From: Verrucomicrobiota bacterium
GTDB lineage: Bacteria; Verrucomicrobiota; Verrucomicrobiia; Limisphaerales; UBA9464
Assembly (NCBI GenBank): GCA_017302195.1
Contig: JAFLEG010000178.1
Span: forward strand, 1-7,740
Direction: 5' to 3'
DNA length: 7,740 bases
Under the pieces are notes generated by a model. The model worked only from the letters and a program-made list of their open reading frames with translations. It was not told where the DNA came from and ran no database searches. Of the stretch, positions 1-5,930 are shown piece after piece; position 1 is the stretch's first letter, and every line of letters starts with the position of its first letter. The translations under genes were made by a program, and so were the position numbers.

Positions 1-14
1 TCCCCTGAGGTTCC

Positions 15-1403
15 ATGACCACGCCCACCCTGCTCATCGTGGATGACGAGAAGCCGACCCGCGAAGGATTGCGGGCCGCCCTGGAGGACAAGTTCGACGT
101 CTATGTCGCGGAGGACGCCGCCTCCGCGTGGCAGCTTCTGGAGCGCGAGCCCTTCACCGTGCTGCTCACCGACCTGCGCATGGCCGGGGAGGATGGCCTC
201 CAGCTCATCCGCCGCGCCAAGGCGCTGTCCAAGCCGCCGGTCTGCATCCTCATGACCGCCTACGGCTCCGAGGACCTGGCGGTGCAGGCGATGAAGGAGG
301 GGGCGGACGACTACATCTCCAAGGGCAAGCTGCAGATTGACGAGCTGGAGCTGCGCATCCAGCGCGCACTGAAGCGTCAGACGCTGGAGACCGAGAACAC
401 CCAGTTGCACCAGCGTCTGGACCAGAAGTTCGGCATCACCCAGCTCATCGGCGAGTCCCCGGCGATGAAGGAGGTCTTTGAGACCCTGCAGGCGGTGGCG
501 CCCACCAAGGCCACCGTGCTCATCACCGGCGAGAGCGGCACCGGAAAGGAGCTGGTGGCCAAGGCGGTTCATCAGAACAGCCCGCGGGCCCGGGGTCCGC
601 TGATCACCACCAACTGCGCCGCCCTGCCGGCGACCCTCCTGGAGAGCGAGCTCTTTGGCGCCGAGCGCGGCGCCTATACCGGCGCCCACGAGCGGCGCAT
701 CGGGCGCATCGAGCAGGCGCAGGGCGGGAGCCTGTTCCTCGATGAGATTGGCGAGCTCGACATCACCACCCAGGTCAAGCTGCTGCGGTTCCTCGGCGAG
801 CGCACCTACGAGCGGCTGGGCTCCAACAAGACCCTCACCGCCGACGTGCGCCTCATCGCCGCCACCAACAAGGACCTCCCGTCGCTGGTGAAGGCCGGCA
901 AGTTCCGCGAGGACCTCTACTACCGCCTTGCGGTGGTGCCGATCCAGTTGCCGCCCCTGCGGGACCGGGTGGTGGACATCCCGGCGCTGGCCGCCGCCTT
1001 TCTCAAGGAGTTCGCCACCGAGAACGGCAAGCCCATCACCGCCTTCAGCACCGACGCCATGGACCTGCTGCTCCGCTACCACTGGCCGGGCAATGTCCGT
1101 GAACTGCGCGCGGCGGTGGAGCATGCGGTCGTGCTCTGCCGCGGCGCCCAGATCACCCCGAAGGAGCTGCCCCCCGCGGTGCGGACTCCGCAGTCGGCCT
1201 ACACCGAGCAGCGCACCCGCGAGCAGATCGCCACCGGCCAGCTCACCATGAAGGACGCCGAACGGCAGCTCCTCATCCACGCCCTCCAGGAGACCCGGGG
1301 CAACCGTTCCGAGGCCGCCAAGAAGCTCGGCATCAGCCGCCGCACCCTCCACCGCCGCCTCCACGAATTCTCCCTGGAAGGCTTCGCCCCGGAACCGGGG
1401 TAG
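15..1403 (+). CDS. NtrC-family sigma-54-dependent response regulator
   Basis: A 462-residue cytoplasmic two-component regulator that should drive ATP-dependent open-complex formation by sigma-54 RNA polymerase after phosphorylation by a histidine kinase. Domains in order: receiver (about 5-120) with acidic pair D10/D11, phospho-acceptor D53 in LLTDLRM, T81 and K103; AAA+ domain (about 143-372) with Walker A GESGTGKE (172-179), sigma-54 loop GAYTGA (219-224), Walker B SLFLDEIGE (239-247), sensor I near IAATNKD (281-287), arginine-finger segment FREDLYYRL (297-305) and sensor II WPGNVREL (357-364); and a Fis-type helix-turn-helix at about 430-452 (NRSEAAKKLGISRRTLHRRL). Length and domain order are standard for the family. 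The ATG at 15 follows a GAGG-like ribosome site (7-10). The loop has the common Tyr form of GAFTGA. Oddity: the receiver Lys103 is followed by Gly, not the usual Pro. The partner kinase is not in the window; it may lie just upstream. Family call very sure; target genes unknown. Confidence 0.96.
   Translation: MTTPTLLIVDDEKPTREGLRAALEDKFDVYVAEDAASAWQLLEREPFTVLLTDLRMAGEDGLQLIRRAKALSKPPVCILMTAYGSEDLAVQAMKEGADDYISKGKLQIDELELRIQRALKRQTLETENTQLHQRLDQKFGITQLIGESPAMKEVFETLQAVAPTKATVLITGESGTGKELVAKAVHQNSPRARGPLITTNCAALPATLLESELFGAERGAYTGAHERRIGRIEQAQGGSLFLDEIGELDITTQVKLLRFLGERTYERLGSNKTLTADVRLIAATNKDLPSLVKAGKFREDLYYRLAVVPIQLPPLRDRVVDIPALAAAFLKEFATENGKPITAFSTDAMDLLLRYHWPGNVRELRAAVEHAVVLCRGAQITPKELPPAVRTPQSAYTEQRTREQIATGQLTMKDAERQLLIHALQETRGNRSEAAKKLGISRRTLHRRLHEFSLEGFAPEPG
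1387..1400 (+). terminator. Possible stem-loop at the end of the response-regulator gene
   Basis: The perfect inverted repeat CCCCGG-AA-CCGGGG overlaps the last codons of the regulator gene and ends just before its TAG stop. No T-run follows, so it is not a canonical intrinsic terminator. It may be chance in G+C-rich coding DNA, or it could protect the mRNA 3' end. Confidence 0.2.
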
Positions 1404-1419
1404 GTGACGAGGTGACGAG
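1402..1419. repeat. Short tandem 8-mer (GGTGACGA twice)
   Basis: The octamer GGTGACGA occurs twice head-to-tail (1403-1410 and 1411-1418) directly at the regulator stop codon, followed by another G. It may be the left edge of the repeat-bearing intergenic segment. It is short enough to be chance. Confidence 0.35.
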
Positions 1420-1441
1420 ACTCTGGTTTCCTCTGCTTTCC

Positions 1442-1487
1442 CTGAAAACTTGAAACTGAAAACTTCCACTGCGGTCGGCTGTCGCCC
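1442..1487. repeat. 46-bp direct repeat, copy 1
   Basis: This copy is identical over 46 bases to 1716-1761. The left half is A/T-rich and itself repetitive: CTGAAAACTT occurs twice (1442-1451, 1456-1465), separated by GAAA. The right half is G+C-rich (CCACTGCGGTCGGCTGTCGCCC type). No open reading frame or terminal inverted repeat is apparent. It resembles a dispersed intergenic repeat unit, but its copy number elsewhere cannot be judged here. Confidence 0.9.
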
Positions 1488-1666
1488 GGGGCCTGAGGTT
1501 AACTCCAGCGCAGGTTGAGTTTGAGCCTGACATCGGCTGCTACCCCCGATGGGGCAAACCTCCGTGTGAGCCGTGCGCCTGTGGAGGCTCCACCAAGCCA
1601 CTTCGCCGCCCTACTCATGGTTTGAACGGCCCCTGGCCCCGTTGGAACCCCCACCGAGGCTCGTAG

Positions 1667-1686
1667 GGACGGGCTTCCGCACGTCC
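1667..1686. repeat. REP-like small hairpin
   Basis: The arms GGACG (1667-1671) and CGTCC (1682-1686) are perfectly complementary. Inside, a G/A mismatch is followed by GC/GC pairing around a TTCC loop. It lies between the two 46-bp repeats and is not followed by a T-run. It could be part of a repetitive extragenic palindrome; this is a structural observation only. Confidence 0.4.
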
Positions 1687-1715
1687 GTGACTTCTTCCGC
1701 CTTCCCCCCTGAACA

Positions 1716-1761
1716 CTGAAAACTTGAAACTGAAAACTTCCACTGCGGTCGGCTGTCGCCC
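1716..1761. repeat. 46-bp direct repeat, copy 2
   Basis: Exact 46-base copy of 1442-1487, offset by 274 bases and in the same orientation. The identity stops abruptly on the right (GG versus AG after GTCGCCC). On the left there is only loose similarity (both copies are preceded by a pyrimidine-rich stretch containing CTTTCC or CTTCCC). The perfect identity against unrelated flanks argues for a mobile or recently duplicated element rather than chance. Confidence 0.9.
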
Positions 1762-1839
1762 AGGAGTGGGATTTTCACAACGTGCCGGTGGAGTCAGCGT
1801 CTCCTCACGTCGTCGGCTACGTGGCAGGGTGCCCACGGT

Positions 1840-2835
1840 TTACCTCGGGGGTGGCTCGCTGTGAGGGAGCGGCGGCGCGGGGGGATTTCCCGTGAGAATG
1901 ACCGCCGGGTCGCGCTTGAGGGTGGCCAGGAGACCCGATAGGGCTTCCTGGGCGGCGGTGAGGTCGGCGAGGACGGCACGGAGGTCGGCGGCGCCGCCGG
2001 CGCCGGGATCCGGCGTGGCGAGACGGCGGGTGGCGCCGGACAGATCGGTCCGGGTCCGGGACAGGAGATCGGAGGCCCCGGTCGCGACCGGACCCAGGCG
2101 CACGCCGAACTGCGCGGCCAGTCGCTTTGCCTCGTCGAGCAGCGTCGCCAGGTCGCGCTGGCTGGTGGCGAGATCGGCGGCGGTCCGGGCGCGGTTCAGG
2201 GTGTCGCGGGTCTCCGTCAGGCGTTGGGCCAGTCCCTTGAGATTCAGGTCCGCCATGTCCTTGTCCAGTTCCCGCTGGGCGCTGGTCATGCGGCGGGAGA
2301 GTTCCTGGAAGTTGATGCGGCCGAAGTTGGCCAGGAGTCTCTGGACCTCGGTGGGCGTCGCGGGAATCTCGACATACTCCGGCCGGAGTTGATGCGGCCG
2401 CGGCAGGGGATCGCCCGGCACCATGGTCAGTTCCACGAACAGTTTCCCCGAGACCCGGCTTTCGCTTTCCAGGTGCGCCCGCAACCCGCGCTGGATCCAG
2501 GACTCCAGGAATGGGCGCGACCCCACATCCGACCGGTCGTCCACCTTGCGTCGCAGGTCGTCCCGATCCAGATGGAGGAGGACCGGCGTCGCAAAGTCGT
2601 CCGGCGCCTGGTCATGCCGGATCCAGATCTGCGCCACCGTGCCCACCGTCACACCGCGCCACTTCACCTCCGCCCCTTCATGCAACCCATTCACCGACTG
2701 GTCGAAGTAGGTGATCAGCGCGGCGTGTCTGCGGAAATCCCTGCGGACGCCGAGGAGATAGACTCCGAAGCCGAGCAGGGCGATGCCGGATGCGACAAAG
2801 AGGCCCAGGGTAAAATGACCAAAGAAGCGGCGCAT
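1840..2835 (-). CDS. MlaD/PqiB-like MCE-domain protein
   Basis: Predicted 331-residue envelope protein of the mammalian-cell-entry (MCE) family, which forms periplasmic rings or tunnels that carry lipids between inner and outer membranes. Seen in order: a short basic start, one transmembrane helix (about 8-29, ending GFGVYLLG), an MCE domain (about 37-140) with FDQSVNGLHEGAEVKWRG and GVTVGTVAQI (61-70), a GLRAHLESESRVSGKLFVEL stretch (117-136) resembling PqiB and MlaD repeats, a long helical, probably coiled-coil region (about 162-310), and a proline-rich tail. Only one MCE domain is present, so it is MlaD-like in architecture. I chose the ATG at 2835 because it gives the membrane anchor directly; the frame stays open upstream to 3240, but those residues are low-complexity and non-protein-like. 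No good Shine-Dalgarno is visible. Oddity: no MlaE permease, MlaF ATPase or PqiA partner is adjacent. Family call sure; the lipid substrate is unknown. Confidence 0.88.
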   Translation of the reverse strand: MRRFFGHFTLGLFVASGIALLGFGVYLLGVRRDFRRHAALITYFDQSVNGLHEGAEVKWRGVTVGTVAQIWIRHDQAPDDFATPVLLHLDRDDLRRKVDDRSDVGSRPFLESWIQRGLRAHLESESRVSGKLFVELTMVPGDPLPRPHQLRPEYVEIPATPTEVQRLLANFGRINFQELSRRMTSAQRELDKDMADLNLKGLAQRLTETRDTLNRARTAADLATSQRDLATLLDEAKRLAAQFGVRLGPVATGASDLLSRTRTDLSGATRRLATPDPGAGGAADLRAVLADLTAAQEALSGLLATLKRDPAVILTGNPPAPPLPHSEPPPR

Positions 2836-3136
2836 GGCGGCGGGTTCCGCGTCGCAAGACTCCGGCCGCCGGGCGCTCCTTGGCAAGCCGGCAACCGGCG
2901 GGGCCCAGGGTGTCGCCACACGTTCTCGGCCATTGGCTTCGGGACCTCCAGCGCCACCGTGCAGGATGTCCGCGACAAGGTGATCAAGGCACGCCTGATC
3001 AAATATCAGCGTGGCACCGTACAGTAGTTCGGCCTCGACGCCTGCCACGGGTGCGTCTCCAACCGCGTTCCGTGGCTTGCGCGTGAGGAAGTGTCGCCGT
3101 CTGGACCTGACCGATGGCGGGTGATATCCCCTGCCC
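2836..3136. promoter_or_regulatory. Divergent intergenic region between MCE and permease genes
   Basis: These 301 bases separate two outward-facing genes, so promoters for both should lie here. I could not identify convincing -35/-10 boxes or a strong Shine-Dalgarno for either gene. The notable structures are an imperfect dyad at 2981-3001 and an A/T-rich TGAT-N5-ATCA (2996-3008). Open frames crossing the region on both strands have no recognisable domain. It could hold a decayed gene fragment, but I cannot show one. Confidence 0.5.
2981..3001. repeat. Imperfect inverted repeat, possible operator
   Basis: TGATCAAGG (2981-2989) and CCTGATCA (2994-3001) form a dyad of eight pairs with a single-base bulge and a CACG loop. 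An overlapping TGAT/ATCA dyad extends to 3008. It lies about 135 bases upstream of the permease start and about 145 bases upstream of the MCE start, where a regulator could act on both genes. It could equally be a small hairpin or chance. Confidence 0.35.
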
Positions 3137-4516
3137 ATGTCCTCGGAAGGCGCCCCCGGCAGCGGTCCGGTCCTGTCGCGGCGCCTGGGACTGTTTGATG
3201 CCACCCTGGTGGTGGTGGGCGGCATCGTCGGGGCGGGCATCTTCCTGAATCCCTCGGTGGTCGCCCGCCAGATGGCGTCGCCGGCCTGGATCCTCGCCGC
3301 CTGGGCGGCCGGAGGGTTGGTGGCCCTGATGGGGGCCTGGATCTATGCCGAGCTCGGCTCCGAGCGTCCGGAGGCGGGCGGACAATATGTGTACTTCCGC
3401 GAGGCCTATCATCCGGCGGTGGCCTTTCTCTATGGCTGGGGACTGCTGTGGGTCGTCCAAAGCGGTGGCATGGCTGCCGTGGCGGTGACCTTTGCCATGT
3501 ATGCGCGCGGACTGATGGGATGGGGTTTGGACGACCGGTTCGTCGCCGTGGCCGCATTGCTGGGCCTCACCGGGATCAACTGTCTCGGGGTGCGCGCCGG
3601 AGCGACGACCCAGAGCGGCCTCACAGTCCTGAAGGCGCTGGCCATTGCGGGCCTGATCGTGGCCGGACTGTTCGGGTCGGTATCCGCCGTGCCCGAGGGG
3701 ACGTCCGCCCCGGGGGCAATCGTGCCTCAGGGAAGCATTTCCCTGCTGCTCGGTGCGCTGGTGCCCGTCCTGTTCGCCTATGGCGGATGGCAGACCGCCG
3801 GCTTTCTGGCCGGTGAGGTCCGGGACGCCGCCCGCACGCTGCCGCGGGCCCTGGTGCTGGGAATCACCGGAGTCATCACCCTCTACCTCGCCACCAACCT
3901 CGCCTGCCTGCGCGCCCTCGGGCCCGAAGCGCTGGCGGCCACGCAGACTCCGGCCTCGGACGTCATGCGGCGCACGCTGGGCGAGCCCGGCGCCCGCTGG
4001 ATCGCGGTGGGCATCCTGGTATCCACCCTCGGCTTTCTCAGCCAGGGCATGCTCACCGCACCGCGGGTGTACTTTGCCATGGCCCGTGACCGGCTTTTCT
4101 TTCCGTGGCTGGCGCGCGTGCATCCGCAGTCGCGGGTCCCGGTGCCGGCCATTGTGCTCCAGGGGGTGGTCGCCTCGGTCATCGCCTGCACCGGACGCTA
4201 CGAGACGATTCTGAACTACGTGGTGTCGGTGGACTTCGTCTTCTTCGGCCTGGCGGGTGTGTGCGTGTTCCTCTTCCGGCGGCGCCCGGGGTCGCACGCC
4301 GGATTCCGGGTGCCGGGACACCCCTGGACCACGCTGGCCTTCACCGCCATCTGCTGGCTGGTGGTGGCCGACCTGGTGCGGCGGCATCCGCGGGACAGCC
4401 TCATCGGGCTCGGAATTCTTGCCGCCGGCCTTCCGGCGTACTGGTTCTGGCGCCCGCGGTGCATGTCCCCCGCCGGCGTCACAGGTAGCCGACGCGGAGC
4501 GGATGCCGTGGGCTGA
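3137..4516 (+). CDS. APC-superfamily amino acid permease
   Basis: A 459-residue inner-membrane transporter of the amino acid-polyamine-organocation superfamily, most like the LAT/SteT-type amino acid exchangers and permeases. It has about 12 hydrophobic segments, the usual number. Family marks: the broken first helix with GGIVGAGIF (28-36), whose backbone binds the substrate amino and carboxyl groups; PEAGGQYVYFREAY (78-91) between the second and third helices; the helix 6 segment FAYGGWQTAGFLAGEVRD (213-230) followed by TLPRAL (234-239); and APRVYFAMARDRLFFPWLA (308-326) followed by VPVPAI, typical of the cytoplasmic loop after helix 8. The exact substrate cannot be read from the sequence. 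The ATG at 3137 is the natural start; no clear ribosome site is visible. The 3' end overlaps the converging glycosyltransferase gene by 38 bp. The last 20 or so residues after YWFWRPR are a short hydrophilic tail lying largely in or next to that overlap. Confidence 0.93.
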   Translation: MSSEGAPGSGPVLSRRLGLFDATLVVVGGIVGAGIFLNPSVVARQMASPAWILAAWAAGGLVALMGAWIYAELGSERPEAGGQYVYFREAYHPAVAFLYGWGLLWVVQSGGMAAVAVTFAMYARGLMGWGLDDRFVAVAALLGLTGINCLGVRAGATTQSGLTVLKALAIAGLIVAGLFGSVSAVPEGTSAPGAIVPQGSISLLLGALVPVLFAYGGWQTAGFLAGEVRDAARTLPRALVLGITGVITLYLATNLACLRALGPEALAATQTPASDVMRRTLGEPGARWIAVGILVSTLGFLSQGMLTAPRVYFAMARDRLFFPWLARVHPQSRVPVPAIVLQGVVASVIACTGRYETILNYVVSVDFVFFGLAGVCVFLFRRRPGSHAGFRVPGHPWTTLAFTAICWLVVADLVRRHPRDSLIGLGILAAGLPAYWFWRPRCMSPAGVTGSRRGADAVG

Positions 4517-5675
4517 GGCGGGCCAGCAGTCCGAAGGGCAGCCATTCCCCGGGATGCACCTTTCGGGCGGACGGGCCTGACCTGGAGATTCTCGGGAGCG
4601 TGGAGAGATGACGGGCGTAGGCGGCAAACGTCCGCCCGTAGGCATCCCGTGCATGGCTGCCGGCGGTGTCCCGGGCCCGCTGCCGCAGCGCTTCGACCTC
4701 CGGAGTTCCCAGGCCCTGCAGCCAGCGGAGCGCACCCGCGGCACCCTCGGGATCGCCTGCGGGATAGACCAGTTTCGGCGCCACCCGTGCGGTGTAGTCG
4801 CGTCCGCCGCAGGGCACCTCCGGAAAGACCGGGATCACCCCGCAGCACATGGCCTCGATCATGGCGATGGGCAGTCCCTCGAAGTCGCTGGTGAACAGGA
4901 TGGCATCCCAGTCCGCGAGCACCCGCCAGTAGTCGTCGCCGGACCTGATGCCGTGAAACCGTGCCGGAATGCCGGCTGTCGCAAACTCCGCCTCCAGCGC
5001 GGCAGATTCCGGACCTGTGCCCAGGAACTCCCACCGGTGCGACACGCCGGCGGCACGGAGCGCCCGGGCCACCCCGGGAATCCGTTCCACCCGCTTTTGA
5101 TGTTTTTGGATGCGTCCACAGTAGCCGATCACCCACTCGGCACGCCCCGTCTGGCGACCCGGCGGCAGGGATGCGGGCGGATCCACGGGCACCGGCAGCC
5201 AGGCGATGCGCTCGGGTTCCATCCCGGGCAGGTGTGACCGGGCCAGATCCACCGTCGCCGCACTGATGCAGAGCATGCCGTCCACCACACCCCGGCTGGC
5301 CTGCAGCAGGCCGTCCGTCGCCTCCCACTGCGAATGCACGATGCCCACGCGCCGTCCGGCGCCGTCGAGGTCCGCCGCGGTGGGCAGACCCCAGAGGTCA
5401 TGGTAGGCCCACAGGGCCTCCGCGGCGGGGTTGGAGGCCATGAGGCGTCGCAGGCGCCGCCGCAGGGTGCGCCCCGTGTGCCACCATTTCAGTCCCAGTC
5501 CGGATGCGGGACGTCCCGCGGCATCCGGTTCGAACGACCCATTCTCAAACCACAGCACCGCCGCGCTGGAGATGCCCAGGACGGCGTCGCGTCGCAGATG
5601 GCGGCGGAGGACGGTCTGCACCCCGCCCATCGGACGAAGGTGCGTGCAGGCGTGGACGGCGGAGAACGGCGGCAT
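4479..5675 (-). CDS. GT4-family glycosyltransferase
   Basis: A 398-residue retaining GT-B fold glycosyltransferase, likely transferring a sugar from a nucleotide-sugar donor to an envelope glycan or glycolipid at the cytoplasmic face. The N-terminal acceptor domain opens with HACTHLRPMGGVQTVLRRH (8-26), the GT4 first strand and Gly-rich loop. HSQWEATDG (114-122) and CISAATVDLA (136-145) are typical of the acceptor side. The C-terminal donor domain has VIGYCGRIQKHQKRV (182-196), with the GR and Lys that contact donor phosphates, WEFLGTGPE (215-223), FHGIRSGDDYW (240-250) and the EX7E motif in SDFEGLPIAMIEAMCCGV (263-280; E266 and E274). The start at 5675 is chosen because the GT4 fold begins immediately. 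The frame stays open to 5873, but that extension translates an intergenic hairpin cluster. No strong Shine-Dalgarno. Donor, acceptor and pathway cannot be told; no other polysaccharide genes are adjacent. Confidence 0.92.
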   Translation of the reverse strand: MPPFSAVHACTHLRPMGGVQTVLRRHLRRDAVLGISSAAVLWFENGSFEPDAAGRPASGLGLKWWHTGRTLRRRLRRLMASNPAAEALWAYHDLWGLPTAADLDGAGRRVGIVHSQWEATDGLLQASRGVVDGMLCISAATVDLARSHLPGMEPERIAWLPVPVDPPASLPPGRQTGRAEWVIGYCGRIQKHQKRVERIPGVARALRAAGVSHRWEFLGTGPESAALEAEFATAGIPARFHGIRSGDDYWRVLADWDAILFTSDFEGLPIAMIEAMCCGVIPVFPEVPCGGRDYTARVAPKLVYPAGDPEGAAGALRWLQGLGTPEVEALRQRARDTAGSHARDAYGRTFAAYARHLSTLPRISRSGPSARKVHPGEWLPFGLLARLSPRHPLRVGYL

Positions 5676-5753
5676 CCTGGGCGGCGGTCGTGGGCCGGAC
5701 CGTAGGGGGCCGGCCGCCGGAAAGCGAAGCCCTTTGCCGTGTCGAAAGGATGG

Positions 5754-5803
5754 CCCGGGGAGCACACGCGTCCCGCGTGTTCTCCCGGGCGTCCTCGCCC
5801 GGG
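5754..5803. repeat. Double-hairpin palindromic element sharing one CCCGGG arm
   Basis: Hairpin A: arm 5754-5770 (CCCGGGGAGCACACGCG) pairs with 5774-5789 around a TCC loop, with one bulged G and one mismatch. Hairpin B: CCCGGGCG (5784-5791) pairs perfectly with CGCCCGGG (5796-5803) around a TCCT loop. The CCCGGG at 5784-5789 belongs to both, so in a single strand the full stems are mutually exclusive. A third CCCGGG lies at 5798-5803. The form is that of a repetitive extragenic palindrome. It could also act as a bidirectional transcription or mRNA structure element, although it has no T-run. Confidence 0.75.
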
Positions 5804-5820
5804 ACCTCGTGCACTGTTCA

Positions 5821-5840
5821 CCCTCCCGTGCGCGGGCGGG
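5821..5840. repeat. Third G+C-rich hairpin
   Basis: CCC (5821-5823) pairs with GGG (5838-5840), followed by a T/C mismatch and then CCCG (5825-5828) with CGGG (5833-5836) around a TGCG loop. It lies 17 bases after the double hairpin. Stability is moderate and chance is possible in such G+C-rich DNA. Confidence 0.4.
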
Positions 5841-5930
5841 GAATGAACCCCCGGTCCGCAGCCGGCGCGTCATTGCAAAGCGGTGTCAGGCCACCGCAGT
5901 CCAAGGCGCCCCCGGGGAAACACGATTGAC

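Larger units (their letters stand above)
1404..1839. other. Non-coding convergent intergenic region rich in repeats
   Basis: These 436 bases lie between the 3' ends of the regulator (+) and the MCE gene (-). I see no credible coding region; the small open frames here have no recognisable protein character and read through the repeats. The region contains two identical 46-bp direct repeats (1442-1487, 1716-1761) and several small dyads: CATCGG/CCGATG at 1531-1551 (loop of 9), GTGGA/TCCAC at 1581-1593 (loop of 3), a hairpin at 1667-1686, and two overlapping imperfect dyads at 1806-1823 (CACGT/ACGTG) and 1821-1836 close to the MCE stop. None is followed by a T-run, so no intrinsic terminator is clear for either gene. 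Confidence 0.75.
5676..5930. promoter_or_regulatory. Divergent intergenic region with hairpin cluster
   Basis: These 255 bases separate the glycosyltransferase (-) and the PVC-type dehydrogenase (+), so both promoters should lie here. I see no convincing -35/-10 pair. The centre (5754-5840) is filled by three G+C-rich stem-loops. A purine-rich GGGGAAA at 5914-5920 is a plausible, slightly distant ribosome site for the ATG at 5931. No coding region is credible. Confidence 0.5.

Noticed and set aside
1404..1839. CRISPR array or tRNA gene in the repeat-bearing gap
   Set aside because: There are only two repeat copies 274 bases apart, with no regular spacers. No cloverleaf-like arms or GGTTCGAATCC-type T-loop were found here or elsewhere in the window.
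2910..3027. Possible decayed gene remnant in the divergent region (plus-strand frame ending in DVRDKVIKARLIKYQRGTVQ)
   Set aside because: The stretch looks somewhat protein-like but has no own start and no family I can recognise, and it sits at the end of a shadow frame. There is not enough to call a pseudogene.
2836..3240. N-terminal extension of the MCE protein to an ATG at 3240 (466 residues)
   Set aside because: The extra 135 residues are Arg/Pro-rich, show no domain, would overlap the permease start on the other strand, and would place the membrane anchor internally. The ATG at 2835 gives the normal MlaD layout.
2999..4744. Long antisense open frame opposite the permease (581 codons)
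   Set aside because: A typical G+C-rich shadow frame: its product is dominated by His, Gly, Arg, Glu and Pro with no hydrophobic core pattern, while the opposite strand encodes a clear APC permease.
5676..5873. N-terminal extension of the glycosyltransferase to an ATG at 5873
   Set aside because: The added 66 residues are a translation of the intergenic hairpins and are rich in Arg, Pro and Gly. GT4 enzymes begin directly at the strand found after 5675.
5864..5877. Possible sigma-54 promoter (GG ... TTGCA) upstream of the PVC gene
   Set aside because: The GG and GC elements are separated by 9 bases instead of the required 10, and the -24 box lacks the TGGCAC context. No better -24/-12 site was found in the intergenic regions.
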